A DNA stretch of 64,000 bases, from the NCBI GenBank assembly GCA_021209875.1, contig JAGYVD010000006.1, positions 3,658,001 through 3,722,000 on the forward strand, read 5' to 3'. Below the pieces are notes generated by a model that saw only the letters and a program-made list of their open reading frames with translations, was not told the origin of the DNA and searched no databases. Position numbers and translations under genes: made by a program. This DNA comes from Rosellinia necatrix. Its lineage: Eukaryota; Ascomycota; Sordariomycetes; Xylariales; Xylariaceae. Below are positions 52,001 to 62,171 of the stretch, piece after piece (position 1 is the first letter of the stretch; the number at the start of each line of letters is the position of its first letter).

Positions 52001-52684
52001 CCTCGTGGACAGCGACAAGACTGGAGCTACATGCTGTATCGATGGTCATGGATGGGCCACGCCAATCGAAAAAATAGGATACACGGTTGGCTGTCATGGC
52101 GCGTGACTAGATACTCCATCCAGGTCAGTAAGAGACAATCGGAGACGGTAGGATGAGTGGGCGTCCAGAGACAGAAGTTCCCATAGCTCCAGGTAGGATA
52201 TATATTAGAGGCTCTTACTCACCGTGCCCGTCGCATGGTATTTACCCATCAGCTCGGGATCGTGTAACATGAGAGACTCATAGTCCGCCATCATCTGGCC
52301 GACATATACGGCGGTATCGGATCCTTTCAAGCCCACGATGGTCTGCCCCGACGACTCTAAGGCTTCGTATGTCGTCTCGAGCAGGAGTCGAACCTGCGGA
52401 TCTAAGACGTTGGCTTCGGCCGTGTTCATGCCAAAAAACTTGGCATCGAAACATCGCGAGGCATGGTCCTCTGCGAGAAAGTAAGCCTCCCTGACGTTCT
52501 CTTGGCCATGGTGCTGTCTCTCTTGGCTATAGAAGCCGTCGATGTTGAAGCGATCAGATGGCACAGGACTTGCCACCACTCTCGGCTTGGTCAAGAGATC
52601 CCATAGTCTAGAGGGCGTTGATGCGTATCCTGGGAAGCGACATCCACTACCAACAATGGCGATATCCTGTCGTGTAGGACACAT
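40058..52684 (-). CDS. Highly reducing PKS-NRPS hybrid with degenerate C domain and reductive release
   Basis: Six exons (52684-52223, 52106-51715, 51651-51208, 51129-43696, 43635-43283, 43224-40058) give 4083 aa. Approximate residues: KS 8-430 with [15 protein letters not shown] and [10 protein letters not shown] 560-870 with GHSSG near 655. DH from 950 with [13 protein letters not shown] near 978 and [11 protein letters not shown]-methyltransferase with [10 protein letters not shown] near 1430. A pseudo-ER stretch. KR with GLTGGLG near 2134 and [14 protein letters not shown] with GIDSLLA near 2455. C from 2560. A with [12 protein letters not shown] near 3185, NLYGPTE and HRTGD. T with GGNSLLLL near 3612. 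R with TGSTGYLG near 3703 and YVASK near 3861. In C, HHxxxDG reads LPLVLDG and the RHxxLRT-like motif reads RQYQIFQT. No active ER domain exists in cis. Presumably makes a methylated polyketide, possibly amidated, released by reduction. Confidence 0.95.
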
Positions 52685-53551
52685 GGCTCATGGACAACGA
52701 CTGCTATGGGTGGAAATCGGTGGCGCTTGTGTAGATAGAGCTTAGAGCTGAGAGCGGGAAACAGTCCAACAGAGATTTATCATGATGCCGACAAAACTAA
52801 AGCGAGACGACGCTTTTACCCTGCCAGAGACGGCGTGTCGTTGTCCTCCGCTCGAGTTAGCCAGCCATCAGCCGCTAATAATCGCAAGGCATAATGCGCC
52901 CCAGACATTCAGATCGGCAATGACAAGTAGTCGATATGCATAGGACTTCCCAAGACCAAGCCCCTGTTTCTTGGGCTATAGAGCCTGAGGGCATCAGATT
53001 AACGAGAAGTGGCATTCGATCACATCCCTTCGGGTCGTAGTGTGCTCACCGTCGATCATCACTCATCCTCCAGGTCAACGTGCATGTGCCGTGCTTGGCA
53101 GCTTTGAGCAAACGTAACCCTATCCAGTTTTTTGCACCGATGGGGGTTACTCTACTGCGACTCTATGTCCTCCAAAAACAATCTGCTAGGGGATTCTGTA
53201 CTAGTATTGGATAACTTACTTCTCGTTACGTCAGGGCGGTCAGCGTCGTAGTCAGTCCCACTGACGCCGGGGCTGAAAGACCTATATTTACACCCTCTGT
53301 AGTGTATAATGCACGCTTGCGGCGGGAGATGCAATAGGATCCTACGCTATGTTGTTGCAGGATCAGAGTTATTGCCGGGTCAGAGCCGCAAGATTAAGGG
53401 TTGTCCACTGCCGCCCGCTGCCTCTACCGGCGATGTTTAAGCACAGCTCCGGCAATCTCGTCGTTACAGTGCACTTCCTCTTAGTCAGTTCACGACCACC
53501 CTGACCGTGTAACCAAATCGCCTGCGTGGCGCTGGCCCGTTGGAACCCAAG
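52685..53551. promoter_or_regulatory. Divergent promoter, PKS-NRPS / membrane protein
   Basis: An 867-bp spacer between two genes transcribed away from each other, so a likely shared control region. Four GTCAG half-sites occur within 36 bp: 53230-53234, 53239-53243, 53251-53255, and inverted at 53261-53265. The last two lie within a perfect palindrome. No coding frame is supported here. Confidence 0.55.
53251..53265. promoter_or_regulatory. Palindrome GTCAGT-CCC-ACTGAC
   Basis: A perfect 6-bp inverted repeat with a 3-bp spacer, 419 bp upstream of the PKS codon 52665-side start region boundary at 52684 plus spacer, and about 290 bp upstream of the membrane-protein ATG. The symmetry suits a dimeric regulator. 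The binding protein is unknown. Confidence 0.45.
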
Positions 53552-54825
53552 ATGTTTGGCGTATTCAGGAACCATGAGCAGAAGGCCTACTTCTTCGTGG
53601 CCATCGTGTTCGCGCCGTTTTCCATTGCTGCGGTCGTCTTGAGGTTTTGGGCCGTGAAACGTGCCGGCCTCAAGCACTATGCTGAAGACTGGCTTGCCCT
53701 CATCTCACTCATCATATATCTTGCCTACACTGGCATAACATTGGCCGGTATGTGGGCAAAATGCTGACCGCTCAATTGCTAGAACGTCACTAAACATGCC
53801 CTTCAGACGAGATCATCGGAAATGGTCGAGATACGTTCGCCCTGATCAAAACGCCGGCGGATCTCATTGTCGTGCGGAAGGTAATTGCGATCACATACCT
53901 ACCCTCCGTCCCTTTTCCCTCTTTTTATGTCGCTGTTTGGGCGAGTGCTAACCCTGCCCCGAAGCTCACTTACACGGCACTCTGGACCTATTTCTACCAG
54001 CAGCTCTTCGCCAAGCTCAGCATCATGGCCCTGTATTACCGGATTTTCGAAGTCAATCGGAGATTCGTGCATTATGTCTACGCCCTCGTCGTCTATCACA
54101 TTGCGTGGATCATCGCGGTGACGTTCCTGTTGGGCTTCCACTGCCGCCCTCTGGCCAAGTTCTGGAGCCCTCTGCTCCCGGGCCAATGCATCCAAGAAGG
54201 CACCTTCATCGCCGTCTCGGAGAGTATCAACTCCTTCGGCGATTTCCTCCTCGTCGCTCTCGCCATGGCCATGGTCCGCACCCTCCAGATGCCCTCTGCC
54301 ACGAAATGGAAACTGGCATTTCTCTTCGGACTGGGCGTCTTGAGCGGCATCATAGGTTTTGTCAAAGTCGGCGAATCCTTCAACACTGACGCGATTTGTG
54401 AGTTTCCTGCCGCCGTGCCGTACATTTCGAGGGTTTGGACTAATCCTCCATGTTGCTACATAGATGTGTTCACCATAGTGGCCCTGTGGTCCAATGTACA
54501 GGCGGTCGTGTGCTTGATATGTTGCTGCGCCCCGGTTTACAAGCCGATACTCCCAGCGGCCGGCTTCTGGACCCGCTTGATGTCGAAAGTCAGCATGGCA
54601 AGCCTGCGACAGAGGAGTTCGCAGTCGAATCGATCCAGTGGCTCCTTTGAGCGGGCCGGAAGCCGTGACCAACAACAGCATTGGGAACGGCGCCACGATG
54701 GCCATTCGAAGGGCCAGGTCTGGTCCGGAGACGGGGAGTTGGAGGCCGAAGAGGGGTTCGCTGGGAATCGACAGTATCCCCTCGAGTCAATACAGGTTCA
54801 GGGGAACTACCAAGTCTCTCGTTAG
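53552..54825 (+). CDS. Rhodopsin-like seven-helix integral membrane protein
   Basis: A fungal membrane protein of the class often annotated as rhodopsin-domain or Pth11-like. Exons 53552-53747, 53807-53880, 53965-54397 and 54464-54825 give 354 aa. Helix 1 is FFVAIVFAPFSIAAVVLRFW with the family Arg-rich loop after it. Helix 2 is DWLALISLIIYLAYTGITLA. QQLFAKLSIMALYYRIF and VTFLLGFHCRPLAKFW are typical of helices 3 and 4. GQCIQ, FVKVGESFN and YVFTIVALWSNVQAVVCLIC complete the bundle. The cytosolic tail of about 100 residues is Ser/Arg/Gln-rich. The second intron (53881-53964) is 84 nt and in frame, so retention would insert 28 residues; I remove it because it has a CTAAC branch site and would break a helix. 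It is divergent from the PKS-NRPS, suggesting co-regulation. Role could be sensing or transport; unknown. Confidence 0.85.
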
Positions 54826-55290
54826 ATGTTGCGTTGTAAAGGAGAATTCCCCATTTTATTGTAATTAACATTACCGACGTTGCGGTTGCTACTAGTAACT
54901 CAACGTTGTTTACCTACCTACCTACCTAGGTACTCTGTGAGTCCGTATGAGTATGACGGATAAGCTTAAGCGAGGACATAGTTAGTCCCTGCTACCGCAT
55001 GCCAGCTCACGCGTGTCGATAGAAATCGACCCGAGTACCATGGAGACGGGAATATAAGTCTTCTCAGAGTGAATGCATCCGAAGGCAGCTACTTGCTAGA
55101 TTATCTTGATTCTTCTAGAGTCCAGGCAGGTACAGCGTGTGTATTTTTCGCATACATCTAATTAATCACCTAGCGCGTGTACCAGTTTACTGTTTACCGT
55201 CTCTCGACTCCCCATATGGTTCGGCCCGTCCCCGGCCACATTGCCCTACCTTGGTGCCTATTGCCGGGTTTAGCTCCCCAATAGATCGAA
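54826..55290. other. Convergent 3' region, membrane protein / P450
   Basis: The membrane protein (+) and P450 (-) genes converge here. A CCTACCTACCTACCTAGGTA tract lies at about 54911-54931. No gene seen. Confidence 0.55.
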
Positions 55291-57149
55291 CTACGTAGTA
55301 TGCTTGGCACGGCGCAGGAATCTGACTCGCAGCTCGGGTTTCACCCAATAGCCCCATGCCTTCAGGTCCGTTTCTAAATTTACCTTCTGGCCGGGGGCGA
55401 CCCGCACGTCGAACGTCCACAGGATCTTGGCCATGACGAGCCTGGCCTGCCACCATGCAATCTCCTTCCCTACACAGATCCGAGGGCCCTGGCTGAAGGG
55501 GGAGAAGGCGTCCAGGTCGTCGTTCGCAAACCTAGCCTCAAAAAGCCCGTGATCGGCGGCCAGCCATCGTTGGGGCCGGTATTGGTGTGCATCGCGGAAG
55601 TGGCGTGGACTGCGCGACACCGAGAAGCTGTTGAACTGGCACGTCGTGCCTTTGGGAATGTAACACCCGTCCACGGTCGCCCCGGGGCTGTGTACCGGCA
55701 TCCCGTTAATCACCGCGCTGGTACTGAAAAGTCGCAGGGACTCTTTCAGGCACGCGTGGAGATATGGTAATGATGCAGCAGCACTCGGCGTGATTTCGTT
55801 GTAGCTAGTGAACGCTCCCCTGATCTCTTGCGTCAGGATATCGAGGTACTCGCGATTATGAAGCAGGTGGAAAAAGGCCCCGTAGTACCAATCCGAGGGC
55901 GGTAGATACCCGGCGAACATGAGCTGCGTGGCGATCCTAGACAAGTGAAGAATTTCCTTCGGGTTATCCGTATCCGGCACGTAGCCATCGGCAGGCACCA
56001 GCTGTCCGAAGTAATCGAGATGCTCCGTTGCCCCCTGGAGCGTGATCCGCCGGTGCAATTCCGCCAGGCTGGTTTTCCGCAGCTCCATGAGCTTTCCCAT
56101 GAGCGATACCGGGAAAACGGCAAACCTGAGGAAGCCGAGTGCTGGGAAGCGCCTCAGAACCTGTGTCATTGTGACAAATTTGTTGAAGCTGAGGGTGACG
56201 CTGAGGTAGGCTGAATCCTTTTCTAATCACACAATGTTGTATTAGTATAACTATCCTATTTTTGGAGCTTGCGCTCTGAGGTTCCCACTTACCGTTTCTC
56301 ATGCAGTTCACTTCGTGATGGTATGCCATGTCGGCGGCAATATCCATCGCTAGCCATTGGATCCAAGTCGGGAGACTGATGCCACTTGGCTTCTCGCCAA
56401 CCTCTTTCATTTTCTCTACGAAGAGATCGACGTATTTGTGGAGTATCGGATCCTTGGACCGAGTTGCCTTCGCACTGAATGCCGGCGCCATTTGCCTCGC
56501 TACCTTACGGTGTTTCACAGGGTCTTGCTCCCAGATGAGACCACCATCGCCGTCTCTGGCGAAGTCGTGGATATCCGTCTTGTGAAATGTTTCAAGGCCT
56601 TTATCCTGCGACGTGTAGATATCTACAACCTGTCAGTTTGGGCTCATCATCCCCGAGTCGGGGATACAACGAGCGTTCATCGCTTACCTGTGAAGGCCTT
56701 GGGGCTGGCGAAGGCCAGCTCGTTCGGTGCAATCCGGACGATGTCACCTACCAAGCCATCAATATTGCATTCTCACGTAAAGGATTTCTGCCTACCGTAG
56801 TTCTTCAGACAAGCTTCCACTGCCCAGGGCCACCGGCCCGAAAGCCTGTAATAGTTAGTCGTTATGTCGCTGGTCGGTGCTGCGTAGGGTACGAAGCAAT
56901 GCACGCACCAATGATACGCGTACCACACATTTGATACGGCTGCAATTTTGGGACCAGGAAATTTGGATAGGGGGTGAAAGTTCAGGAGGTAGATGCTCCG
57001 GACTACCGCGTAGGTCAAGGCCTGCAAAAAGTGTAAGCAAACCCGACACGGCACGGACATCACAGCCTACATACAGCTATCAATACGGTTGATAGTAGGC
57101 CCAGGTCCAGGATGGAGTGAAAAGGTAGCCAATTAAGGTCGAAAGCCAT
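55291..57149 (-). CDS. Cytochrome P450 monooxygenase-type protein of the PKS-NRPS locus
   Basis: Haem-thiolate protein, presumably tailoring the PKS-NRPS product at the ER. Exons 57149-57075, 57021-56909, 56845-56796, 56747-56688, 56622-56293 and 56222-55291 give 519 aa. An N-terminal membrane anchor (LLSTVLIAALTYAVV) precedes the Pro hinge FPGPK. WEQDPVKHRKVARQ is the helix-C region with its haem-propionate Arg. The ExxR motif is KESLRL, followed by YRPQRW. The haem-binding loop FSQGPRICVGKE has Cys near residue 457. Helix I is unusual: where AGxETT-like sequence is expected, it reads FAGYLPPSDW, so the acid and Thr that activate oxygen are missing. All five introns are short with consensus sites. 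The CYP family cannot be set by eye. Confidence 0.92.
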
Positions 57150-60054
57150 AGTTACATAATATACAGAAATTGTAGATAGATGGATGACTCGATCTGGTGT
57201 TTTCCTGACGATAAAAAGTCTAGCAATGCCAGTAGTACCCCAAATAATGCAGAGTAAGAGCGGTGGGAAGAAGGCTGCGATCAAAACTCGATCCCCAGTG
57301 CTGTGCCACCGTCTACAATAGCAAAAGGGGGGGAGGGCTTACCTACATGTATATACTACATACTTATGTATGCAGCGAGGCACTCAATGGAGCCGTACCT
57401 AATGCAATATCTACATACCCACCCATCCTACTCTACTACATGTTGGGCGATCGTTCTTACACGGAGGCAGCCGTACCAGCTCTATCAAGTATAATGTATA
57501 ATCCTACTCTGCAGCAGTAGAGCGCCGGATACTGATGGAAATAGTGCCTGGCTCTATAACCATCACAACAGCTCTCGTCCTGTGCGTTTAAGTCATATAC
57601 ATCAGCACACCCCCAGTCCCATTTCCCCAGCCGCTTATTCCTTTTAATGGCTACTCCTCGGGCAAGGGGAAACACTTGGCATCATTACCCCGGCGGGACA
57701 GAGGAGACAAGGAAGGCAAAAATGTCCCCCGGATCCCAACGCGCAATCGTCCATGATGCGAGCGGACGCCGCCGCCGCCCGGGCGACGCCGTCTGTAGCC
57801 TCGCGTACGGCGCGTTCGCCGAGCACGTGCGGGCGCACGCCGACTTCCTGCTCCGCGTGCCACCACCCACCCTGGTCCCCCGACGCCGGCGACGACCGGA
57901 CCGCCGCGGCCGCGTCGCTCGGCGTGGCCCTCGGTACGGGCGCGCTCGCCCTCTGGGGCGCCGACGCCGAAGCCGGAGGACGCGGACGGGCGGCGTGCGG
58001 CGAAGACTCCTGTCCTCGTTTTGATGCCATCATCGCAATTGATGAAGGAATGTCCCTTACAAGCCCTTTTCAGCACGTCCACGGCAATGGGGGCTTCACA
58101 AATTGGCGCATGACTTGGTGGGCAGCATGATCCTGTTAACTATGTTCTTCATAGGATTCCGAAACACGATCATCACAGTTACGCGGTTACACGGTTTCTT
58201 TCTAGCGCTCTCGCATGCAAGTTCATCGTGACTTTTACGATGTATTAGATAAAATTAAATGCATTAGAAATTCGGCGTCCAGCTAGTTACGAAACAATAC
58301 TCAACAACAAGAAGTGTTCATATCAACGACATCACTACACTATACATATCTATAACAGAATCGGTTTAACGAAACTAACAACTTGCTACTTAATAGTTCA
58401 TAGCAAATCTACGTATGTTCAAGCAGCGATAAGTTCAAGGCTTGTCGGTCAAAGGACAAAATAAATGGAATGAAGCACAGGTAGATTAGCAAGAGACAAG
58501 CGCATACAGTCACACACAGAGGCAGAGAGGGAGAGGGCAATTTAATCGGTCGGCTGGTTTTGGTAGCATCCATAGCCCCAACAACGTCCCAAAATACGGT
58601 GTCAGGATTCAAGACATCAGACAAGAAGAATAGCACCGAGGTAACGTAAGTCTAAGCTCTCCTCAGTGACCGGATTCATATTTCCATGTTCGTCCTGTAC
58701 GAAACCGTTCTCTAGGAAGAGGCCAGTCAGCCTTGCAACCTCGATGCACCGTTATATAATGAAGTTAGGTGGGAGCAAAGGCGGTCTTCCTGTAACCTGT
58801 TTCTGGAGTAGAGAGACTGGCTATATATATTGTAGTAAGAGCAGAGCGATCAGACGGCCCCTTCTGAGGTGTATAGACATCTACCGTAGAGGCGGTTCCT
58901 AAAAACTGTAGTAAATCTGCGTACAGCTGGTTTGTTGGTTTGCCTACCTTAGCCTCTGCTGGTTCATGTTAGTGTCGCATGTTTACTTAAGACATTAGAA
59001 CATGACCGCTTTGTTGACCATTTCCCTCTACATAATCCATGCATACCTACATACACTAATATCATTGTCAGCCACTCAAGACTATCAAGTGAGCTAAGCC
59101 TAAGCAAGTTATGCCTATTAAAAGTAGTGCGAACGTGCAGGCACTTCAATTGGTTACCATGCAATTGAGAATGGGTTGATTACACGTCGTGATGGGCGGC
59201 AGCCCGTAGTAGGTCGGTAAAGTATGGGCCATGTAGTTACTAGTACATCCGAATATTGTACAGCACAGCCCTACTCCTGCGATTAAACATATCTTCCTCG
59301 AGTAAATATCATAATCCTAAGATCTTATCCATGCTTTTATCCCTATAAAGGGCTGATAGTAAATAAGGGCGTTAAACTATATTAGCTTTACTCGGGGTCG
59401 GCTCGGGCTTACCTCACACTGTAGGTAAGTAAGGTGTATCCAATTCAAACCTACCTGTCGCAAGAAAGTAGAACTCCCGAGGTTGCAGTGGATATAAGTA
59501 TATAAGTACTTAAGTAGGTACTTGCATGTATACTTACACAATACATGGACATTTATAGTACATATATCTAAATAAGTAAGTAGATAAGCTGAGACAGGGC
59601 TTACCCACAACTAAGTTCTTACTGTAGTGTAGACCACCTGATGGCTAGCTCGTTCTCTGGCCCTAAAAAGGAACCTGGGATCGTCGTGCCTGTCTCTCAT
59701 GCACGTTTGAATCTATATTAACTACATCTGACCCTCATGCCCCTCCTGCTACCTGTTCCCTCTGTTCCTAGATCTCACACGTGCATTTGCGTCTGCACCT
59801 ACATACCGATCCTGAAACAGACGCCCCTCTCGTCACGATCCCCAAGACCGGTTGGCATTGATATGCACAAAATACCAACCAGAAATCAAACAAGTGGCTC
59901 GCCCTCTCATTGCGCTGTTGCTACCCAGCCTCGACAGGCCGTCCTCGACTTTGGAATGCTCCGCCCGTAACCAGCGTCGTCATCGCGTTATGCCCCCCCG
60001 ACGCCTGTACGACCTCCAGGAATCAAACCCGCAGCGACCATAAACAGCATCGTG
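57150..60054. other. Intergenic, includes a GC-rich island at 57.72-58.02 kb
   Basis: No gene I can support. The 300-bp GC-rich island near 57720-58020 is open in several frames on both strands, with Arg/Ala-rich translations that I do not recognise. It could be a decayed coding fragment or simple composition. The remainder (58.1-60.0 kb) is AT-rich with TACCTA-type tracts near 59500-59530. The P450 promoter lies at the left end. Confidence 0.5.
57204..57210 (-). promoter_or_regulatory. CGTCAGG motif upstream of P450
   Basis: The reverse complement CCTGACG is on the plus strand, so CGTCAGG points towards the P450 gene, about 55 bp before its ATG. The same heptamer is at 53229-53235 in the PKS/membrane-protein promoter. 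A seven-base match can arise by chance. Confidence 0.3.
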
Positions 60055-60457
60055 ATGGAGCAGAGCACGGTCCTCGCTTGGCTTGAAGCTATTCCTTCGA
60101 GCTTGTGGAGTCTTGTGCGCTGGGTAGCCTTTTTCTTTGTAAGCCCAGCTGCGGCGCAAGACCGGCTATAGGTTGCATGACTATGCTCCTAGCTAACGTC
60201 GTGTGCCTGCGTAGAAACTCGCCAGCCTCGCATTCATCGTTCCTACAGTCGGATTGATCGCCTTTGACTTCAGCGTATGGCTCTGGAGACTATATCGCCC
60301 CTCGGCACCCGCCGATTCCCGCTCGAGCCGGCCACCCAAGGATCATCGACGGCAGCCGCCTGTAGGTTCGACTAGGGCACCCAGCACTGCCATCGATCTA
60401 GAGACCGAGCCGCAGGCTACAGAGAGACGAGCTGTTTACGAGAACACTTACGGATGA
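60055..60457 (+). CDS. Small membrane protein with one intron
   Basis: Exons 60055-60138 and 60215-60457, joined by a GTAAGC...CTAAC...GTAG intron of 76 nt, give 108 aa. One or two hydrophobic segments (LVRWVAFFFKLASLAFIVP and TVGLIAFDFSVWLW) form a hairpin or a long helix interrupted by Lys and Pro. A basic, Pro/Arg-rich cytosolic tail follows. I do not recognise the family. The good splice signals, the hydrophobic segment continuing across the junction and the ATG start argue that it is real. It converges with HOM6, with stop codons only about 110 bp apart. Confidence 0.7.
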
Positions 60458-60565
60458 TGGATCAACCGAGCTTATGGACTCGCGCACATCTGAGAACATC
60501 ATAATTATCCAAACCCGGACCTATTTTGGAGCAATGCTATTGAATTCAGTGAATTATATCTGATC

Positions 60566-61732
60566 CTATACGATCTGTGACAACACTTTTATCAAATCGC
60601 CCGTTACGCCCATGGCTGTCACCTCGCCACCTGCACCGGCACCCTGGATAATGAGCGGATTTCCCCCATAACGTTTGGTGTAAAAGCTGATGATGTTATC
60701 GCTCCCCTTCAGCGCTGCAATCGGGTGGGACTTGTCGAACGTTTCCAGGCCAACCTTGACGCTATTGGAGGCCACATCGATGCTTCCGACAAATCTTACC
60801 ACCTTCCCTTGCTCCTCTGCTGCCGACTTTGTTTCTTCCATCTGGGAATCAAACGCAGGGAGCTTCTCCAAGAATTCATCGCCACTGGAGACGGTCTCTA
60901 ATTCTTTAGGAATCAAGCTCTGGACCGGAAACGATGTGGGGGATTCAACAGGAAGGCCTGCTAATCGGGCTAGAATGGTCAGCTTTCGGGCTACATCCAG
61001 ACCATTGAGGTCATCTCGAGGATCAGGTTCCGTATATCCTAGTTCTTTTGCCCTTTTCACCTCGGCGGACCATTGGCCACCGGCGCCCTGAACTGGAGCA
61101 AACGAGTTGAATAGGAAAGACATGGTTCCGCTGAATACGCCCTCGATTTTGGTCACTTCATCCCCCGTATCTACCAGGTCTTTTAGGGTAGAAATGACGG
61201 GCAGGCCAGCCCCGACCGAGGATTCGTGGTAAACCTTGGCCCCAGAGATTCTTGCAGCCGTGAAGATATCCTTCCACAACTTGTATGGGCCCGAGAAAGC
61301 TTTCTTGTTGGGGGTGACAATGCTGATACCGCGACTCAGGAAGAGCGGGTAGGCATCGGCAACATCTTGGGAGCTCGTGTTGTCCACCAATATAACTTTG
61401 GCGGGTGCGGCAGCGAGGTAGTCGGCAACCTTTGGCAGCGGCATGGGTGCCTCGGAGGACGAAGCCAGCTCCTGGAGGGCATTTTCGATACCAATTGAGT
61501 AGTCAGTGGTGTTGAATACAGCTTTCGTACTTGACGATATATAGCACAGGTTGAGCTTGGGTGTTGGCCTCCGCGTCGCCAGAGCGGAAAGCTGGGATAA
61601 GAAGCATTTGCCTACTCCTCCCACACCTGTAGGGCGATGCGCGTCAGCTCCGAGGTTTTCTCAATACGATTAATGATGATATACTTTCTTACCAATAACG
61701 GCGATGAACACCTGGTTGGTTACAGCTGCCAT
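60566..61732 (-). CDS. HOM6: Homoserine dehydrogenase
   Basis: Reduces aspartate semialdehyde to homoserine with NAD(P)H in threonine and methionine synthesis. Exons 61732-61693 and 61626-60566 give 366 aa. The nucleotide-binding loop FIAVIGVGGVGKCFL is split by the intron after VIG. VDNTSSQDVADAYPLFL and SIVTPNKKAFSG follow. The catalytic region includes YHESSVGAGLPVI, KIEGVFSGTMSFLFN and ELGYTEPDPRDDLNGLDVARK, which carries the family signature with substrate-binding Glu/Asp and the catalytic Lys. It ends in GAGAGGEVTAMGVTGDLIK. Length is normal for the fungal monofunctional enzyme. No ACT domain is present, as in yeast. Confidence 0.97.
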
Positions 61733-62171
61733 CGCAATAGAAGTCGTAGCACGATGAGAAGGAACAGAAGTTGATGCTTTCAAGTTCTATTGGTAATGCT
61801 CGAATATTACAAGCAATGTGGGGTAAACTTTATGCTCTTAGGCCGATCGCGGGGCTCTGGGTTTCGCCACTTCTAAAGCCCACAATGAATTACAAAGGTG
61901 GGTTTGGTGCAGCGGATCTTAGTGCTTCCTTACAGGGGTCCACCTAACCATGGAGTCACTAGAGCAATGCCTAACCAACCTACGTAATTAGTAAATAGTC
62001 ACCAAAGTATTGGCAGGTATAATCCTTCCACCTTTCACCTCCCGTACTACGACAAATCATCACGATTCCACGCCTCGCACGCCCCGCCAAGAACTGACAA
62101 TAACGCGCACAGCCATTTCCGAATCCACGACCTCAATCAAGCAAGCAAAACGCCGCTGTTGACAACCTAAA
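61733..62171. promoter_or_regulatory. Divergent promoter HOM6 / CCDC174-like
   Basis: A 439-bp spacer between two divergent genes. No coding sequence seen. I do not see a TGACTC box of the amino-acid control factor Cpc1/Gcn4 in perfect form; TGGAGTCACTAG near 61951 contains AGTCAC, one base off. Confidence 0.45.

Noticed and set aside
52381..52400. GCAGGAGTCGAACCTGC resembles the T-arm of a tRNA on the minus strand.
   Set aside because: It lies inside the KS exon and encodes PQVRLLLE; no acceptor stem, D-arm or anticodon arm is found around it.
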